This document shows, piece after piece, positions 42,138-51,424 of a stretch of DNA of 64,000 nt (within the stretch, counting starts at the first letter, position 1; the number at the start of each line of letters is the position of its first letter). The DNA is from an uncultured Tateyamaria sp. (GTDB taxonomy: Bacteria; Pseudomonadota; Alphaproteobacteria; Rhodobacterales; Rhodobacteraceae): assembly GCF_947496075.1 (NCBI RefSeq), contig NZ_CANMBJ010000002.1:1116001-1180000 (forward strand). Direction: 5' to 3'. Under the pieces are notes generated by a model that searched no databases, was not told the DNA's origin, and was given only the letters and a program-made list of their open reading frames with translations. The position numbers and the translations under genes were made by a program.

Positions 42138-42388
42138 CAGATCTGTCCAACACACAGCAATCCGAAGCCAGGATCAAACGTCACGTGGTCTCTAACCTGG
42201 ACGGCACGCAGCAGGGCGGGCTGGCCTTTGTCATCACCGTGATCGGTGGAATGATTGTGGCTGCGTCACTTGCGCCGGGAGCGCTGACGTCCTTCTGGGT
42301 GTGGCTTGCGCTTCTGATGTTGTCTGTTGCGGTGGCCATGGGAACCCAACGGTTGTTCGCCCGCGCTACGTCGGAGGATGTGGAATGA
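42134..42388 (+). CDS. small two-helix membrane protein
   Basis: An 84-residue protein with a polar N terminus (SNTQQSEARIKRHVVSN) and two membrane segments (GLAFVITVIGGMIVAASLAPG and FWVWLALLMLSVAVAMG). The family is unknown. Its ATG overlaps the preceding stop (ATGA), so it is co-translated within the suf operon. Confidence 0.7.
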   Translation: MTDLSNTQQSEARIKRHVVSNLDGTQQGGLAFVITVIGGMIVAASLAPGALTSFWVWLALLMLSVAVAMGTQRLFARATSEDVE

Positions 42389-42478
42389 ACTGCAAAACAA
42401 CAGCGCCCTGCGTAGACGCCACCGATGGACAGGTCCGTGTTCGGCAGCAGACTGCGCTTGTGCAGGGAGGGTAATTCG

Positions 42479-42811
42479 ATGGCACCTGATACACCACGCA
42501 AGCCAAGCGGCCTGCAGGTTCGGTTCGGACACCCCGGTCGGCTCTTGCCGGAAACGCGCGAACTCACCTTGGTGATCCTTGGCCACCTGATCGTGTTCAT
42601 GCTGTCTATCGCGCATGACGAAATTGTTGCCGAGATGGTCGAAGACGGCTGGTTCATCGCGAAATACGCCGAACGGTTCGAGATCCTGATGGGGCTTGTC
42701 CTCTTCATCTGCTGGGGCGCGCTGACACTTCGGTTCGTCACAATTCTGCGGTGTGCCCGTGCCGGTGACGGTCTGTGCCGAGACTGCAGTCAGCCACATG
42801 GAAATGACTGA
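42479..42811 (+). CDS. small membrane protein of unknown function
   Basis: A 110-residue protein with two hydrophobic segments ([16 protein letters not shown] and [16 protein letters not shown]) and a C-terminal pair of cysteines ([15 protein letters not shown]) that could bind metal. GGAGG at 42466-42470 supports the ATG at 42479. It lies between sufB and sufC, in the same direction. Confidence 0.68.
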   Translation: MAPDTPRKPSGLQVRFGHPGRLLPETRELTLVILGHLIVFMLSIAHDEIVAEMVEDGWFIAKYAERFEILMGLVLFICWGALTLRFVTILRCARAGDGLCRDCSQPHGND

Positions 42812-42821
42812 AGGGCGCAAG

Positions 42822-43136
42822 ATGATCCTGACCACGACAAACACGGTCGAAGGCCGCAAGGTCACCGACTACCGCGGCATTGTCGTGGGCGAGGCGATCA
42901 TGGGGGCCAATATTGTCCGCGATTTCTTTGCCGGCGTCAGGGACATCGTTGGCGGTCGAGCCGGCGCATATGAATCCAAACTTCAGGACGCACGCGATAT
43001 GGCGATGGCGGAACTGGAACAACGTGCGGCAGCGCTCGGCGCGAACGCCGTCATCGGAATAGACCTCGACTACGAGGTCGTTGGGGACTCAATGTTGATG
43101 GTCAGTGTTTCGGGCACTGCTGTCATTCTGCAATAG
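42822..43136 (+). CDS. YbjQ family (UPF0145) protein
   Basis: A 104-residue YbjQ-type protein, a homo-oligomeric family sometimes described as heavy-metal-binding. Landmarks are [31 protein letters not shown], the central [30 protein letters not shown] and a final VSGTAVIL. The ATG at 42822 follows AAGGG with good spacing; an ATG at 42798 is also in frame. Its position inside the suf operon, directly before sufC, hints at a link to metal or cluster handling, but that is inference. Confidence 0.85.
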   Translation: MILTTTNTVEGRKVTDYRGIVVGEAIMGANIVRDFFAGVRDIVGGRAGAYESKLQDARDMAMAELEQRAAALGANAVIGIDLDYEVVGDSMLMVSVSGTAVILQ

Positions 43137-43168
43137 CGCGCGACAGGCGCGAGACGAGGAAAAGAAAA

Positions 43169-43924
43169 ATGCTGAACATCAAAGACTTGCATGTGCAACT
43201 TGAAGAAGAAGACAAGCAGATTCTGAAAGGCGTCGACCTCACGGTCGAAGCAGGCAAGGTGCACGCGATCATGGGGCCAAACGGCTCGGGCAAATCCACC
43301 CTGTCTTATGTTCTGTCGGGCCGCGACGGCTACGAAGTCACGAGCGGAGAAGCCACGCTGGATGATGAAGACCTGCTCGAGATGGAACCGGAAGAACGCG
43401 CCGCGGCGGGCCTGTTCCTGGCCTTCCAATACCCGGTCGAAATTCCTGGCGTCGGCAACATGACCTTTCTTCGCACGGCTGTGAACGCGCAACGCAAAGC
43501 GCGCGGCGAAGATGAAATGAGCGCCGCTGACTTCCTGAAGGTCATCCGTGAACGTGCCAAGGCCCTGAAAATCGACGCGGATATGCTCAAGCGTCCCGTC
43601 AATGTTGGATTCTCGGGCGGTGAGAAAAAACGCAATGAAATCATGCAGATGGCGATGCTGGAGCCCAAGATGTGCATCTTGGATGAAACCGATTCCGGCC
43701 TTGATGTCGACGCGATGAAGCTGGTCGCCGAAGGCGTGAACGCGCTGCGCAACGAAGGGCGCGGGTTCCTGGTGATCACGCACTACCAGCGTCTGCTCGA
43801 TCACATCAAACCGGACGTTGTGCACATCATGGCAGACGGCAAGATCGTAAAAACCGGTGGCCCCGAGCTGGCGCTTGAAGTTGAAAACAACGGCTACGCC
43901 GACATCCTGGCCGAGGTGGCATAA
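43169..43924 (+). CDS. sufC: Fe-S assembly ATPase SufC
   Basis: A 251-residue ABC-type ATPase that drives conformational change of SufBD. Walker A is GPNGSGKST at 36-44, the Q loop LAFQYPVEIPG, the SufC-type signature FSGGEKKRNEI, and Walker B MCILDETDSGLD. It ends TAATG, overlapping the sufD start by one base. Confidence 0.97.
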   Translation: MLNIKDLHVQLEEEDKQILKGVDLTVEAGKVHAIMGPNGSGKSTLSYVLSGRDGYEVTSGEATLDDEDLLEMEPEERAAAGLFLAFQYPVEIPGVGNMTFLRTAVNAQRKARGEDEMSAADFLKVIRERAKALKIDADMLKRPVNVGFSGGEKKRNEIMQMAMLEPKMCILDETDSGLDVDAMKLVAEGVNALRNEGRGFLVITHYQRLLDHIKPDVVHIMADGKIVKTGGPELALEVENNGYADILAEVA

Positions 43925-45198
43925 TGGCTGAACCCGCACCAAAATTGAACCCGACCGAGGATCGGTTGGACACCCTGACCATGCCGCAAAACGGCTGGGC
44001 AGATGCCGCACGCAAGGCGGCCTTGGCCCGTGTGCGTGAAATGGGTCTGCCCGGACGGCGCGACGAGTATTGGAAGTTTACACGGCCGGACAGCCTTGTG
44101 CAGCCCACAGCCCCCGTCGCCGCGCTGTTCCACAACGAAGAGGGGCCGTTGTTTGGCGACCTTGACCGGCTCAAGATCGTGTTTGTCGATGGTGTATTCG
44201 ACGCCGATCAGTCTGATGATCTGACCTTGTCTGGTGTACGCATCGACCGGCTGGCCGAAAGCGCAGATATTCACTGGGCGTCCGACCTTTACGGTGCGCT
44301 TGAGGGGAACGGTCACTACGTGCCAAGGCCGTTGGCAGCGTTGAACACGGCCTATGCCACCGATGGCGTGTTGATTCATGTCACGGGCAAGGCTGAAAAA
44401 CCTATCAATTTCATCTACTTGCATGAAAACGAAACGTCGGACGCGATCTTGCACCACGTGATCAAGCTTGATCCGGGTGCCGAGGTGACCTTGCTCGAAA
44501 CCGGCCCGGCCGCTGCACGTTTCAATAAGGTAATGGAAGTGGATGTGGCCGATGGCGCGACCTTCCATCATGTACGTGCGCAGGGGCGGGACCACGAACG
44601 CCGCGCAGCCACGCATATCTTTACGCGGTTGGGCGCCGAATCCGTGTTCAAGTCGTTCACGCTGACCGTGAATGGTCGCCTGACCCGCAACGAATGCGTG
44701 ATCGATATCACCGGTGACGATGCGGTGGCGCATGTGGCCGGCGCCTGCGTGGGCGATGGCGATTTCCACCACGACGACACGGTGTTTGTCACCCATGACG
44801 CGCTGCGCTGCGAAAGCCGCCAGGTGTTCAAGAAGGTGCTGCGCAACGGTGCTGTCGGTGTGTTCCAGGGCAAGATCCTGGTCAAGGAAGGGGCCCAGAA
44901 AACAGACGGTTATCAGATCAGCCAGTCGCTTTTGCTGGATGATGACAGCCAGTTCCTCGCCAAGCCCGAGCTTGAAATCTATGCCGACGATGTGGCCTGT
45001 TCCCACGGGTCCACGTCTGGTGCCATTGATGAAGATGCGTTGTTCTACCTGCGCTCGCGCGGTGTCCCGGCTGAGATCGCAACAGATCTGTTGACGTTGG
45101 CCTTCCTCGCCGAGGCGGTGGAAGAGATCGAGGACGAAGTTTTGCGCGACGCATTGGTTGAACGCCTGCAAGGCTGGCTGGAGCGTCACCGGGGCTAA
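43924..45198 (+). CDS. sufD: Fe-S scaffold complex subunit SufD
   Basis: A 424-residue paralogue of SufB completing the SufBC2D scaffold. The beta-helix core includes LLETGPAAARFNKVMEVDVADGA, VFVTHDALRCESRQVFKKVL and the conserved C-terminal ACSHGSTSGAIDEDALFYLRSRGV. The start overlaps the sufC stop. A YIP1 gene follows after one base. Confidence 0.96.
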   Translation: MAEPAPKLNPTEDRLDTLTMPQNGWADAARKAALARVREMGLPGRRDEYWKFTRPDSLVQPTAPVAALFHNEEGPLFGDLDRLKIVFVDGVFDADQSDDLTLSGVRIDRLAESADIHWASDLYGALEGNGHYVPRPLAALNTAYATDGVLIHVTGKAEKPINFIYLHENETSDAILHHVIKLDPGAEVTLLETGPAAARFNKVMEVDVADGATFHHVRAQGRDHERRAATHIFTRLGAESVFKSFTLTVNGRLTRNECVIDITGDDAVAHVAGACVGDGDFHHDDTVFVTHDALRCESRQVFKKVLRNGAVGVFQGKILVKEGAQKTDGYQISQSLLLDDDSQFLAKPELEIYADDVACSHGSTSGAIDEDALFYLRSRGVPAEIATDLLTLAFLAEAVEEIEDEVLRDALVERLQGWLERHRG

Positions 45199-45199
45199 G

Positions 45200-45682
45200 A
45201 TGGCCATCACGCGGAACATTTCGGCCACGTATCGTGGTCCAGGGCGCGTCATACGGCGCCTGCTTGAGCTTGGCCAACGCGAAGATCGTGCGCTGGCCTA
45301 TCTCATGGCGTCATGTGCCCTGGTCTTCATCGCGCAACTGCCGCGACTGGCCCGAGAGGCGCATTTGACCGGTCAGGATCTGAACATGCTGATGGGCGCA
45401 TCGCTTCTGGCGTGGATTTTTGTGGCACCACTTTTGTTCTACATGATCGCTTTTGCTGCGCGGGGTGTTGGATATATTTTGCGCGGGCAGGGCACGCCTT
45501 ATGGTGCGCGGCTGGCACTGTTTTGGGCGCTGCTTGCATCATCGCCGTTGATCCTGCTGCATGGTCTGATCGCGGGCTTCATCGGTCCGGGTATCGAGCT
45601 GCAGGTGGTTGGCCTAATCTGGTTCGTGGTGTTCATGTGGTTTTGGATCGGTGGATCCATCGCGCAGGAGCGAGCAGCGTGA
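45200..45682 (+). CDS. YIP1-family membrane protein (first copy)
   Basis: A 160-residue integral membrane protein with four hydrophobic segments (LAYLMASCALVFIAQ, MGASLLAWIFVAPLLFYMIAF, LALFWALLASSPLILLHGLIAG, VVGLIWFVVFMWFWIGG). The pattern fits the YIP1-type proteins often placed between sufD and sufS in this group. The ATG at 45200 is one base after the sufD stop; the longer frame overlapping sufD is rejected. Function unknown. Confidence 0.75.
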   Translation: MAITRNISATYRGPGRVIRRLLELGQREDRALAYLMASCALVFIAQLPRLAREAHLTGQDLNMLMGASLLAWIFVAPLLFYMIAFAARGVGYILRGQGTPYGARLALFWALLASSPLILLHGLIAGFIGPGIELQVVGLIWFVVFMWFWIGGSIAQERAA

Positions 45683-46284
45683 ACGCCGTCGCGGACCTGG
45701 CGGTCGACACGCTGCGCAATCCCAAGGAGGTAGCACAGCGGATCATCGGGTGGCATCTGGACCGGCAGACCCTGTATTTTGCGCTATTTGCCGTGGCAGC
45801 GGTCAATGCGATTTTGGCCTCCGCGCCCGTGGTGCTTGCCCCGGGTTCGATTGATCCTGCCGCACGGGCGGCGATACCGCTTCTGGCCCTGCTTGAACGG
45901 CCCTTTGCGCTGTTTGCGATGATCGCGGGCGGGCTTCTGGTCATGGTGCACGGGCTTGTCTGGGCCGGACGGGCCCTTGGCGGACATGGTGAACTCACCG
46001 ACATGCTGGCGCTGCTGACCTGGTTGCAGGCCCTGCGTGCGGCTGCACAGGCGCTTGTGCTTGTGCTGAGCTTGATCGTGCCGGGCATCGCGGGCCTTGT
46101 GGCGCTGGTTGTTGCCATCGTCGCCTTTTGGCTTTTATTGCATTTTGTCAGCGCGGCCTTGCGCTTTGACTCGCTGTTTCGTGCCTTTGGCCTGCTTATC
46201 ATCGTGCTGGCAGGCCTGTTTGTTGGAATGATGATGCTTGTTACGTTGACCGGCGTGACGGCAGGAGGACTTGCGAATGTATGA
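45679..46284 (+). CDS. YIP1-family membrane protein (second copy)
   Basis: A 201-residue integral membrane protein beginning at a GTG that overlaps the preceding stop (GTGA). After a polar N terminus (LAVDTLRNPKEVAQRIIGWHLD) come about five membrane segments, among them FALFAVAAVNAILASAPVVL, LFAMIAGGLLVMVHGLVW and AFGLLIIVLAGLFVGMMMLV. The RNPKEVAQRII-type opening is typical of YIP1 proteins. It overlaps the sufS start by eight bases, so expression is coupled to sulfur mobilisation. Confidence 0.8.
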   Translation: MNAVADLAVDTLRNPKEVAQRIIGWHLDRQTLYFALFAVAAVNAILASAPVVLAPGSIDPAARAAIPLLALLERPFALFAMIAGGLLVMVHGLVWAGRALGGHGELTDMLALLTWLQALRAAAQALVLVLSLIVPGIAGLVALVVAIVAFWLLLHFVSAALRFDSLFRAFGLLIIVLAGLFVGMMMLVTLTGVTAGGLANV

Positions 46285-47497
46285 TGTGAACGCCATCCGG
46301 GCGGATTTTCCCATTCTCGGCCGTGAGGTGAATGGCAAGCCGCTGGTTTATCTGGACAGTGGCGCATCGGCTCAGAAGCCGCAGGTCGTGATTGACGCCA
46401 TTTCCAAAGCGTATTCCGAGGAATATGCAAATGTTCACAGAGGCTTGCATTTCCTTTCTAATCTCGCGACCGAAAATTATGAAGGCGTCCGAGGCAAGTT
46501 GGCGCGTTTCCTGAATGCAGGCTCCGAGGATGAGATCGTGATGAACTCGGGCACAACCGAAGGCATCAACATGGTGGCCTATGGGTGGGCCATGCCACGG
46601 ATGGAGGCCGGCGACGAGATTGTGCTGTCCGTGATGGAACACCACGCCAATATCGTACCCTGGCACTACCTGCGCGAACGGCAAGGTGTCGTTTTGAAAT
46701 GGGTGGATGTGGACGCCACCGGTGCGCTTGATCCTCAGAAGGTCATTGATGCGATTGGACCCAAGACCAAGCTGGTGGCCGTCACCCACATGTCCAACGT
46801 TTTGGGCACCAAGGTGGATGTGAAAACGATCTGTGAAGGGGCCCGTGCCAAGGGCGTGCCCGTGCTGGTCGACGGCTCACAAGCGGCCGTGCACATGCCG
46901 GTTGATGTGCGGGATCTGGGTGCGGATTTCTACGCGATCACCGGTCACAAGCTCTATGGTCCGTCGGGATCCGGCGCCATCTACTGCAAAGCTGAACGCA
47001 TGGCCGAGATGCGCCCGTTCATCGGCGGTGGTGACATGATCAAGGAGGTCAGCAAGGACGGTGTGATCTACAACGATCCGCCCCATAAGTTTGAGGCGGG
47101 CACGCCGGGTATCGTGCAGATGATCGGGCTTGGGGTCGCGCTGGATTACATGATGGGTCACGGGATGGAGGCCATCGCTGCGCATGAGGATTCGTTGCGT
47201 GACTACACGGTGGAGAAGTTGGGCGGGCTCAACTGGCTGCAGGTACAGGGGACGACCCCGGATAAGGGCGCCATTTTCTCGTTCACTTTGGACGGGGCTG
47301 GGCACGCCCATGATATCTCGACCATCCTCGACAAAAAGGGTGTCGCGGTGCGGGCGGGACAGCATTGTGTGGGCCCGTTGATGGAGCACATGGGGCTGAA
47401 CGCCACCTGTCGGGCGTCCTTTGGCATGTACAACACCAAGGAAGAGGTGGACGTGCTCGTGGACGCTTTGGAGTTGGCACACGACCTGTTTGCGTGA
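46277..47497 (+). CDS. sufS: cysteine desulfurase SufS
   Basis: A 406-residue type II cysteine desulfurase. It has YLDSGASAQKP at the N terminus, EHHANIVPWH for cofactor binding, the PLP lysine in ITGHKLYGPSG and the catalytic cysteine in RAGQHCVGPLM. The ATG at 46277 has AGGAGG upstream. No sufE, sufU, sufA or sufT follows: the next gene is an MFS transporter 266 bases on, so the usual tail of this operon is missing or elsewhere. Confidence 0.96.
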   Translation: MYDVNAIRADFPILGREVNGKPLVYLDSGASAQKPQVVIDAISKAYSEEYANVHRGLHFLSNLATENYEGVRGKLARFLNAGSEDEIVMNSGTTEGINMVAYGWAMPRMEAGDEIVLSVMEHHANIVPWHYLRERQGVVLKWVDVDATGALDPQKVIDAIGPKTKLVAVTHMSNVLGTKVDVKTICEGARAKGVPVLVDGSQAAVHMPVDVRDLGADFYAITGHKLYGPSGSGAIYCKAERMAEMRPFIGGGDMIKEVSKDGVIYNDPPHKFEAGTPGIVQMIGLGVALDYMMGHGMEAIAAHEDSLRDYTVEKLGGLNWLQVQGTTPDKGAIFSFTLDGAGHAHDISTILDKKGVAVRAGQHCVGPLMEHMGLNATCRASFGMYNTKEEVDVLVDALELAHDLFA

Positions 47498-47500
47498 TCT

Positions 47501-47514
47501 GTCCCCGCGGGGAC
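47501..47514. other. perfect palindrome after sufS
   Basis: GTCCCCGCGGGGAC is a 14-bp perfect palindrome three bases after the sufS stop. It has no T tract or proper loop as a terminator. The rest of the 266-bp gap to the MFS gene shows nothing else I can support. Confidence 0.4.
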
Positions 47515-47763
47515 AAGGCGTTCGGTCGATTTGCGAGTTGTTGAGCGACTTGTGAAAGCGTCCGTAAATCAGGGGCTTGAGGCGCGCGCGCTGCGTTCTA
47601 TCAAAGTTAACCAGCCGAGAGCGATGCTGCTGGCCGAAGCCGGGCGGCGGTTCGGCACAAGCATGTGCGTCGCGTCGTTTCCATCTGTGATTGCGCGTCA
47701 TATAGAGGGGCAGGCGCATATTCCTTTGCGTGATCTCCCCACTGCTCAGTCTGGAACTCATCA

Positions 47764-48993
47764 ATGATCAAGACAGCGCTGACCGACAGACTGCTTCAAG
47801 TGGCGCTGGTTGGCTTGATCCTTATGGGCGTTGGCGCGGCAACGGTTGGCCCGTTCCAGTCGATCATTGGGATCGAGGAGATTGGTTTTTCCGATGCAGC
47901 CTACGCTCTGATCGTGACGGGTGGGGCGTTTTTCAGTGTCGTCGCGTCCATACTGGTGGGCATCTACACGGACCAGACAGGACGATTTCGCGAAGCGTTG
48001 CTGGCCGCATTGGCAGTTGGCGCTGCAGCCGGGCTGTTGATGTTTTTCGTGCCTTCGAAGATTGCTTTCTTGCTGGTGCATGTCGTGCTGTTTCCCGTCG
48101 GAGCGACGGCGTTCACCCAATATTTCGCAATCTCTGTTGTGGCGGCCAATGAGAACCCGAAGCTTGATCGTTCTTATGCGGCCACGCTGTCCCGGGCGAC
48201 GTTTTCCGGCGCATTTGCACTGACACCCGTAGTATGGGGGTATGCCCTCGTAAAGGGTGTCGATGTGCTCGCGGCCTATGCTGTAGTCGCTTTTGCAAAT
48301 GTCCTGGCGCTTGCCGCCGTCCTGACGTTGTGGCGCCGGGACCATACGGTGTCGCAGACCGTGAAATCCGGCAAGGGGTTGTTGGCGTCTTTGTCGGAGC
48401 TGACAGAGCCGGGCCTGTTGCTGCGCATGGTTCTGATCTGCGTAATCTCGGCCACCAATGGGCTGTACAATATTCTGCTGGGGCTGCTGATCCTCAACAA
48501 CCTTGGCGGTGTCGAATCCGACGTCGCCGTCTTTGCGGGCCTCGTCGCCTTCATCGAAATTCCCGTCATGATGCTGACGGTTCGGTTTTTGCGTGTGGTT
48601 TCAGCCTCGTTTCTTATCCTGATCGGTGTTGTGATTTATGGTGGCTTTCTCGCTGTCTTGGGTCTTATGCCGTCTATTGGGTTTGCGTGGTGGCTGGTGC
48701 TGCCAGCGGGGATTGGTGCGGGCATCATCCTGTCTATTCCCATTGGGTATGTGCAGAACCTTGTTGCAGACCGGGCAGGGGCCGGAAGTTCGCTGTTGTC
48801 CGTCAATCATTTTGGCGGCGCGATCATTGCGTCTGCGATTTTTGCGGTTGGGACGAGCGTGACCGACTATCAAGGTGTTGCGATGATTGGTGCGGTGATT
48901 GCTATTGCGTCGTCGGCTTTGCTGTTTGTACTGGACTATCGCAAAGCGCAACGGATGTCCCCGGCACAGGCGCTGGATCATGGCAGAGGTTAG
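47764..48993 (+). CDS. MFS transporter
   Basis: A 409-residue major facilitator with about twelve hydrophobic segments, starting TDRLLQVALVGLILMGVGAATVGPFQSI. The loop between helices 2 and 3 carries GIYTDQTGRFREALL, the region of the MFS motif A (G-x3-D-x2-GRR). The overall pattern suggests a sugar-efflux or drug-efflux type, but the substrate is unknown. It is monocistronic. Confidence 0.85.
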   Translation: MIKTALTDRLLQVALVGLILMGVGAATVGPFQSIIGIEEIGFSDAAYALIVTGGAFFSVVASILVGIYTDQTGRFREALLAALAVGAAAGLLMFFVPSKIAFLLVHVVLFPVGATAFTQYFAISVVAANENPKLDRSYAATLSRATFSGAFALTPVVWGYALVKGVDVLAAYAVVAFANVLALAAVLTLWRRDHTVSQTVKSGKGLLASLSELTEPGLLLRMVLICVISATNGLYNILLGLLILNNLGGVESDVAVFAGLVAFIEIPVMMLTVRFLRVVSASFLILIGVVIYGGFLAVLGLMPSIGFAWWLVLPAGIGAGIILSIPIGYVQNLVADRAGAGSSLLSVNHFGGAIIASAIFAVGTSVTDYQGVAMIGAVIAIASSALLFVLDYRKAQRMSPAQALDHGRG

Positions 48994-49078
48994 TCCGGGA
49001 TTGGCTGAGGTTGATCACCTTTAAAGTCGATGCAATCGGAAGTGGTTAGTGCGATGCACGCGATCAGTGTGTGGGAGA

Positions 49079-49155
<77 letters not shown>

Positions 49156-49208
49156 ACTGGGGCGCGGTATAGCGGTGCCATCCGCGCCCTGCAATTGCAA
49201 AATCGTAA

Positions 49209-49227
49209 GGCGCAGGTGCCCTGCGCC
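49209..49227 (-). terminator. terminator after cpdB
   Basis: GGCGCAGG and CCTGCGCC form a perfect 8-bp stem with a 3-base loop, 8 bases past the cpdB stop on the minus strand, followed by TTACGATTTTGC. Confidence 0.6.
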
Positions 49228-49234
49228 CTGCACG

Positions 49235-51193
49235 TCAAAGTGAGATGCGGAACTGTGCAAAACCGTCGGGGCCGTCTCCTGCAGGTTCGATTGTCACCCC
49301 TTTGACATCGTCGATATAGTCCTGCGCCTTGGGGCCCGTTTCGAACAGGACCGATGTGCCGTCGAGAGGTGCAAAGGACCAATTGGCGTCGGCGCGGGGG
49401 CTGATTGTGCCTTGTTCGACGATGTAGCGCACGATCACGTCGCGGTTTGTGTCGGGGGCTTCAAAGACAATCGTGTCGCCCTTGGCTCCGGGGAAGTTAC
49501 CGCCGCCGCCCGCGCGGTAGTTGTTCGTTGCGATGATGAATTGCGCTTCAGAATCAATAGGTTCACCGTTGAATTTCAGGTCAACGATGCGGTTGGCGTC
49601 CGCATTGAGCAATTCGCCCTTGGGATCGAATTTGGACGGTTGGCTGAGGTCGATCTGGTAGGTCACGCCGTCCATCACGTCGAAATTGTAGCTTGGGAAG
49701 TCGGGGTTCAGGAGCGGCGCGTCGGTGCTGCCGGGTTCCACTTGGTTGAACATGCCGGCGGAGCGTTCTAGCCAATCCTTGACCTCGGCCCCAGAGACCA
49801 GCACGGCGCGGGCGGTGTTGGGGTAGAGGTAGAGGTCGGACACGTTCTTGATCGCGACATCGCCCTTGGGCACATCTGTGAAGTATTCGGGGCCTCCACG
49901 ACCACCTGCCTTGAACGGGGCGGCGGCAGAGAGGATCGGCAGGCCTTCGTACTCGGTGCCCTGCATCATCTGGGCGATGTACCAGCTTTGGGCAATCGAC
50001 ACGATCTGGACCGAGGGGTCATCCGCCACGAGCGCGAAGTAGCTGTGCAGCGGTGCGTCGGTCTTGCCCACGGCGCGGCGGACATAAGCCAGCGTAGCGT
50101 CGTGGTCGGCTTGGACGCTATCGAGGACCGGTTGGTGGTCTTCGACGAGTGCGGTGACAGATCGGTCTTCGTTCCGTTTCGAGATTGGCCGTGCTTCGGA
50201 CCCGTGGCCGGTGATGCGCCAGCTGGAGCCATCGCGTTCCAGCATCAAGTCGATGACACCCAGATGCGAGCCCCAGAAGCCGCCCATGGCTGCTGGCTTG
50301 CCATGGATCGTGCCGTTTGCCACGTCGACGGCGGGCATGTCGGCATAGGTGGGCGAGGGGAAGACCTGGTGGTGGTGGCCCGTGAGGATCGCGTCGATTC
50401 CGTCCACGGCGGCGAGGGGGACGGAGGCGTTCTCCATCCCGTCGCTGTGGTCTGCGGCCCCGATGCCGGAGTGGCTGAGCGCGATGATGATATCGGCGCC
50501 TTGTTCTTTCATCAGCGGTACGAGGGTTTTAGCGGTGTCTACGATGTCGCGGGCCTGCACGTTGCCTTCGAGGTGGCGGCGATCCCAGTTCATGATCTGC
50601 GGTGGGACGAAGCCGATGAGGCCAACCTTGATCGGATGCGTTTCACCCGAACCATCCGTAACCGTTCGGTCCAGGATGACGAAGGGAGGCACTAGCGTGG
50701 TATCCGCTGCGGCGTCCGCGCCTTGTTCCTTGGACACGTTGGCGCAGACCACGGGGAAGTCGGCGCCTGCGAGCGACTTCATCAGGAAATCGAGCCCGTA
50801 GTTGAATTCGTGGTTGCCCAAGGTGGCCGCGTCGAAGCCGACGGTGTTCATGGCAGTGATGATCGGGTGGCTGTCCCCTTCCTTCATGCCCCGTTCATAG
50901 GCGATGTAGTCGCCCATCGGGTTGCCCTGCAGGAAGTCGCCATTGTCGATGAGCATGGAGTTCGTGGCCTCGGCCCGGATGCTTTCGATGATCGAGGCCG
51001 TGCGCGATAGGCCAACCGTGTCGCGAGGTTTGTCGGCGTAATAGTCGTAAGGAAAGACGTGCACGTGCAGGTCTGTGGTTTCCATGATGCGCAGGTGCGC
51101 CTGATTGGTGCTGGCGCGCAAGGAGAACGGGTGCATGGCCGCGAAGGTGGCTGTGGTGGCCAGGAACGTACGGCGTGAAATGAGATGTGTCAT
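49235..51193 (-). CDS. cpdB: 2',3'-cyclic-nucleotide 2'-phosphodiesterase/3'-nucleotidase
   Basis: A 652-residue periplasmic enzyme that degrades 2',3'-cyclic nucleotides and 3'-nucleotides for phosphate and nucleoside uptake. The N terminus has a Tat-like signal (SRRTFLATTATFAAM...). Metallophosphoesterase motifs are ETTDLHVHVFPYDY, LIDNGDFLQGNP, TLGNHEFNYG and LTGHHHQVFP. The C-terminal 5'-nucleotidase domain includes ATNNYRAGGGGNFPG. A CCCGGGGG block precedes the ATG. Confidence 0.95.
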   Translation of the reverse strand: MTHLISRRTFLATTATFAAMHPFSLRASTNQAHLRIMETTDLHVHVFPYDYYADKPRDTVGLSRTASIIESIRAEATNSMLIDNGDFLQGNPMGDYIAYERGMKEGDSHPIITAMNTVGFDAATLGNHEFNYGLDFLMKSLAGADFPVVCANVSKEQGADAAADTTLVPPFVILDRTVTDGSGETHPIKVGLIGFVPPQIMNWDRRHLEGNVQARDIVDTAKTLVPLMKEQGADIIIALSHSGIGAADHSDGMENASVPLAAVDGIDAILTGHHHQVFPSPTYADMPAVDVANGTIHGKPAAMGGFWGSHLGVIDLMLERDGSSWRITGHGSEARPISKRNEDRSVTALVEDHQPVLDSVQADHDATLAYVRRAVGKTDAPLHSYFALVADDPSVQIVSIAQSWYIAQMMQGTEYEGLPILSAAAPFKAGGRGGPEYFTDVPKGDVAIKNVSDLYLYPNTARAVLVSGAEVKDWLERSAGMFNQVEPGSTDAPLLNPDFPSYNFDVMDGVTYQIDLSQPSKFDPKGELLNADANRIVDLKFNGEPIDSEAQFIIATNNYRAGGGGNFPGAKGDTIVFEAPDTNRDVIVRYIVEQGTISPRADANWSFAPLDGTSVLFETGPKAQDYIDDVKGVTIEPAGDGPDGFAQFRISL

Positions 51194-51361
51194 TTGGATC
51201 CCCCGGGAGTTGTTCTGTTGTTCACGTTAGGCGCGTAATGCCGTTCTGTCACAGTTTCATGTCTGTTCTGGCAGAAGATCGCGCATTCTTGCCGCGTTTG
51301 AGCACAGGGATTGACCAAATTCTTGCCGATGGCGCTGCATGGATTACGGCGGTAAAAAACA

Positions 51362-51400
51362 TCGTTTCTCTGAAACGAAAAAAGGCGCCTATGGCGCCTT
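51362..51400 (-). terminator. terminator after the DUF882 gene
   Basis: AAGGCGCC and GGCGCCTT form a perfect 8-bp stem with a TAT loop (51382-51400), followed on the minus strand by six T. A second hairpin (TCGTTTC/GAAACGA, 51362-51378) directly abuts it. Confidence 0.9.
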
Positions 51401-51424
51401 ACTTCGAGCTGCGATCGTGCAGGT

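Noticed and set aside
47531-47767. 78-codon open frame between sufS and the MFS gene
   Set aside because: No ribosome site, no recognisable motif, and a 4-base overlap with the better-supported MFS start; likely chance.
51211-51222. GTTC-N4-GTTC near the cpdB start as an SOS box
   Set aside because: The spacer is 4 bases, not the 7 needed for the alphaproteobacterial LexA motif.
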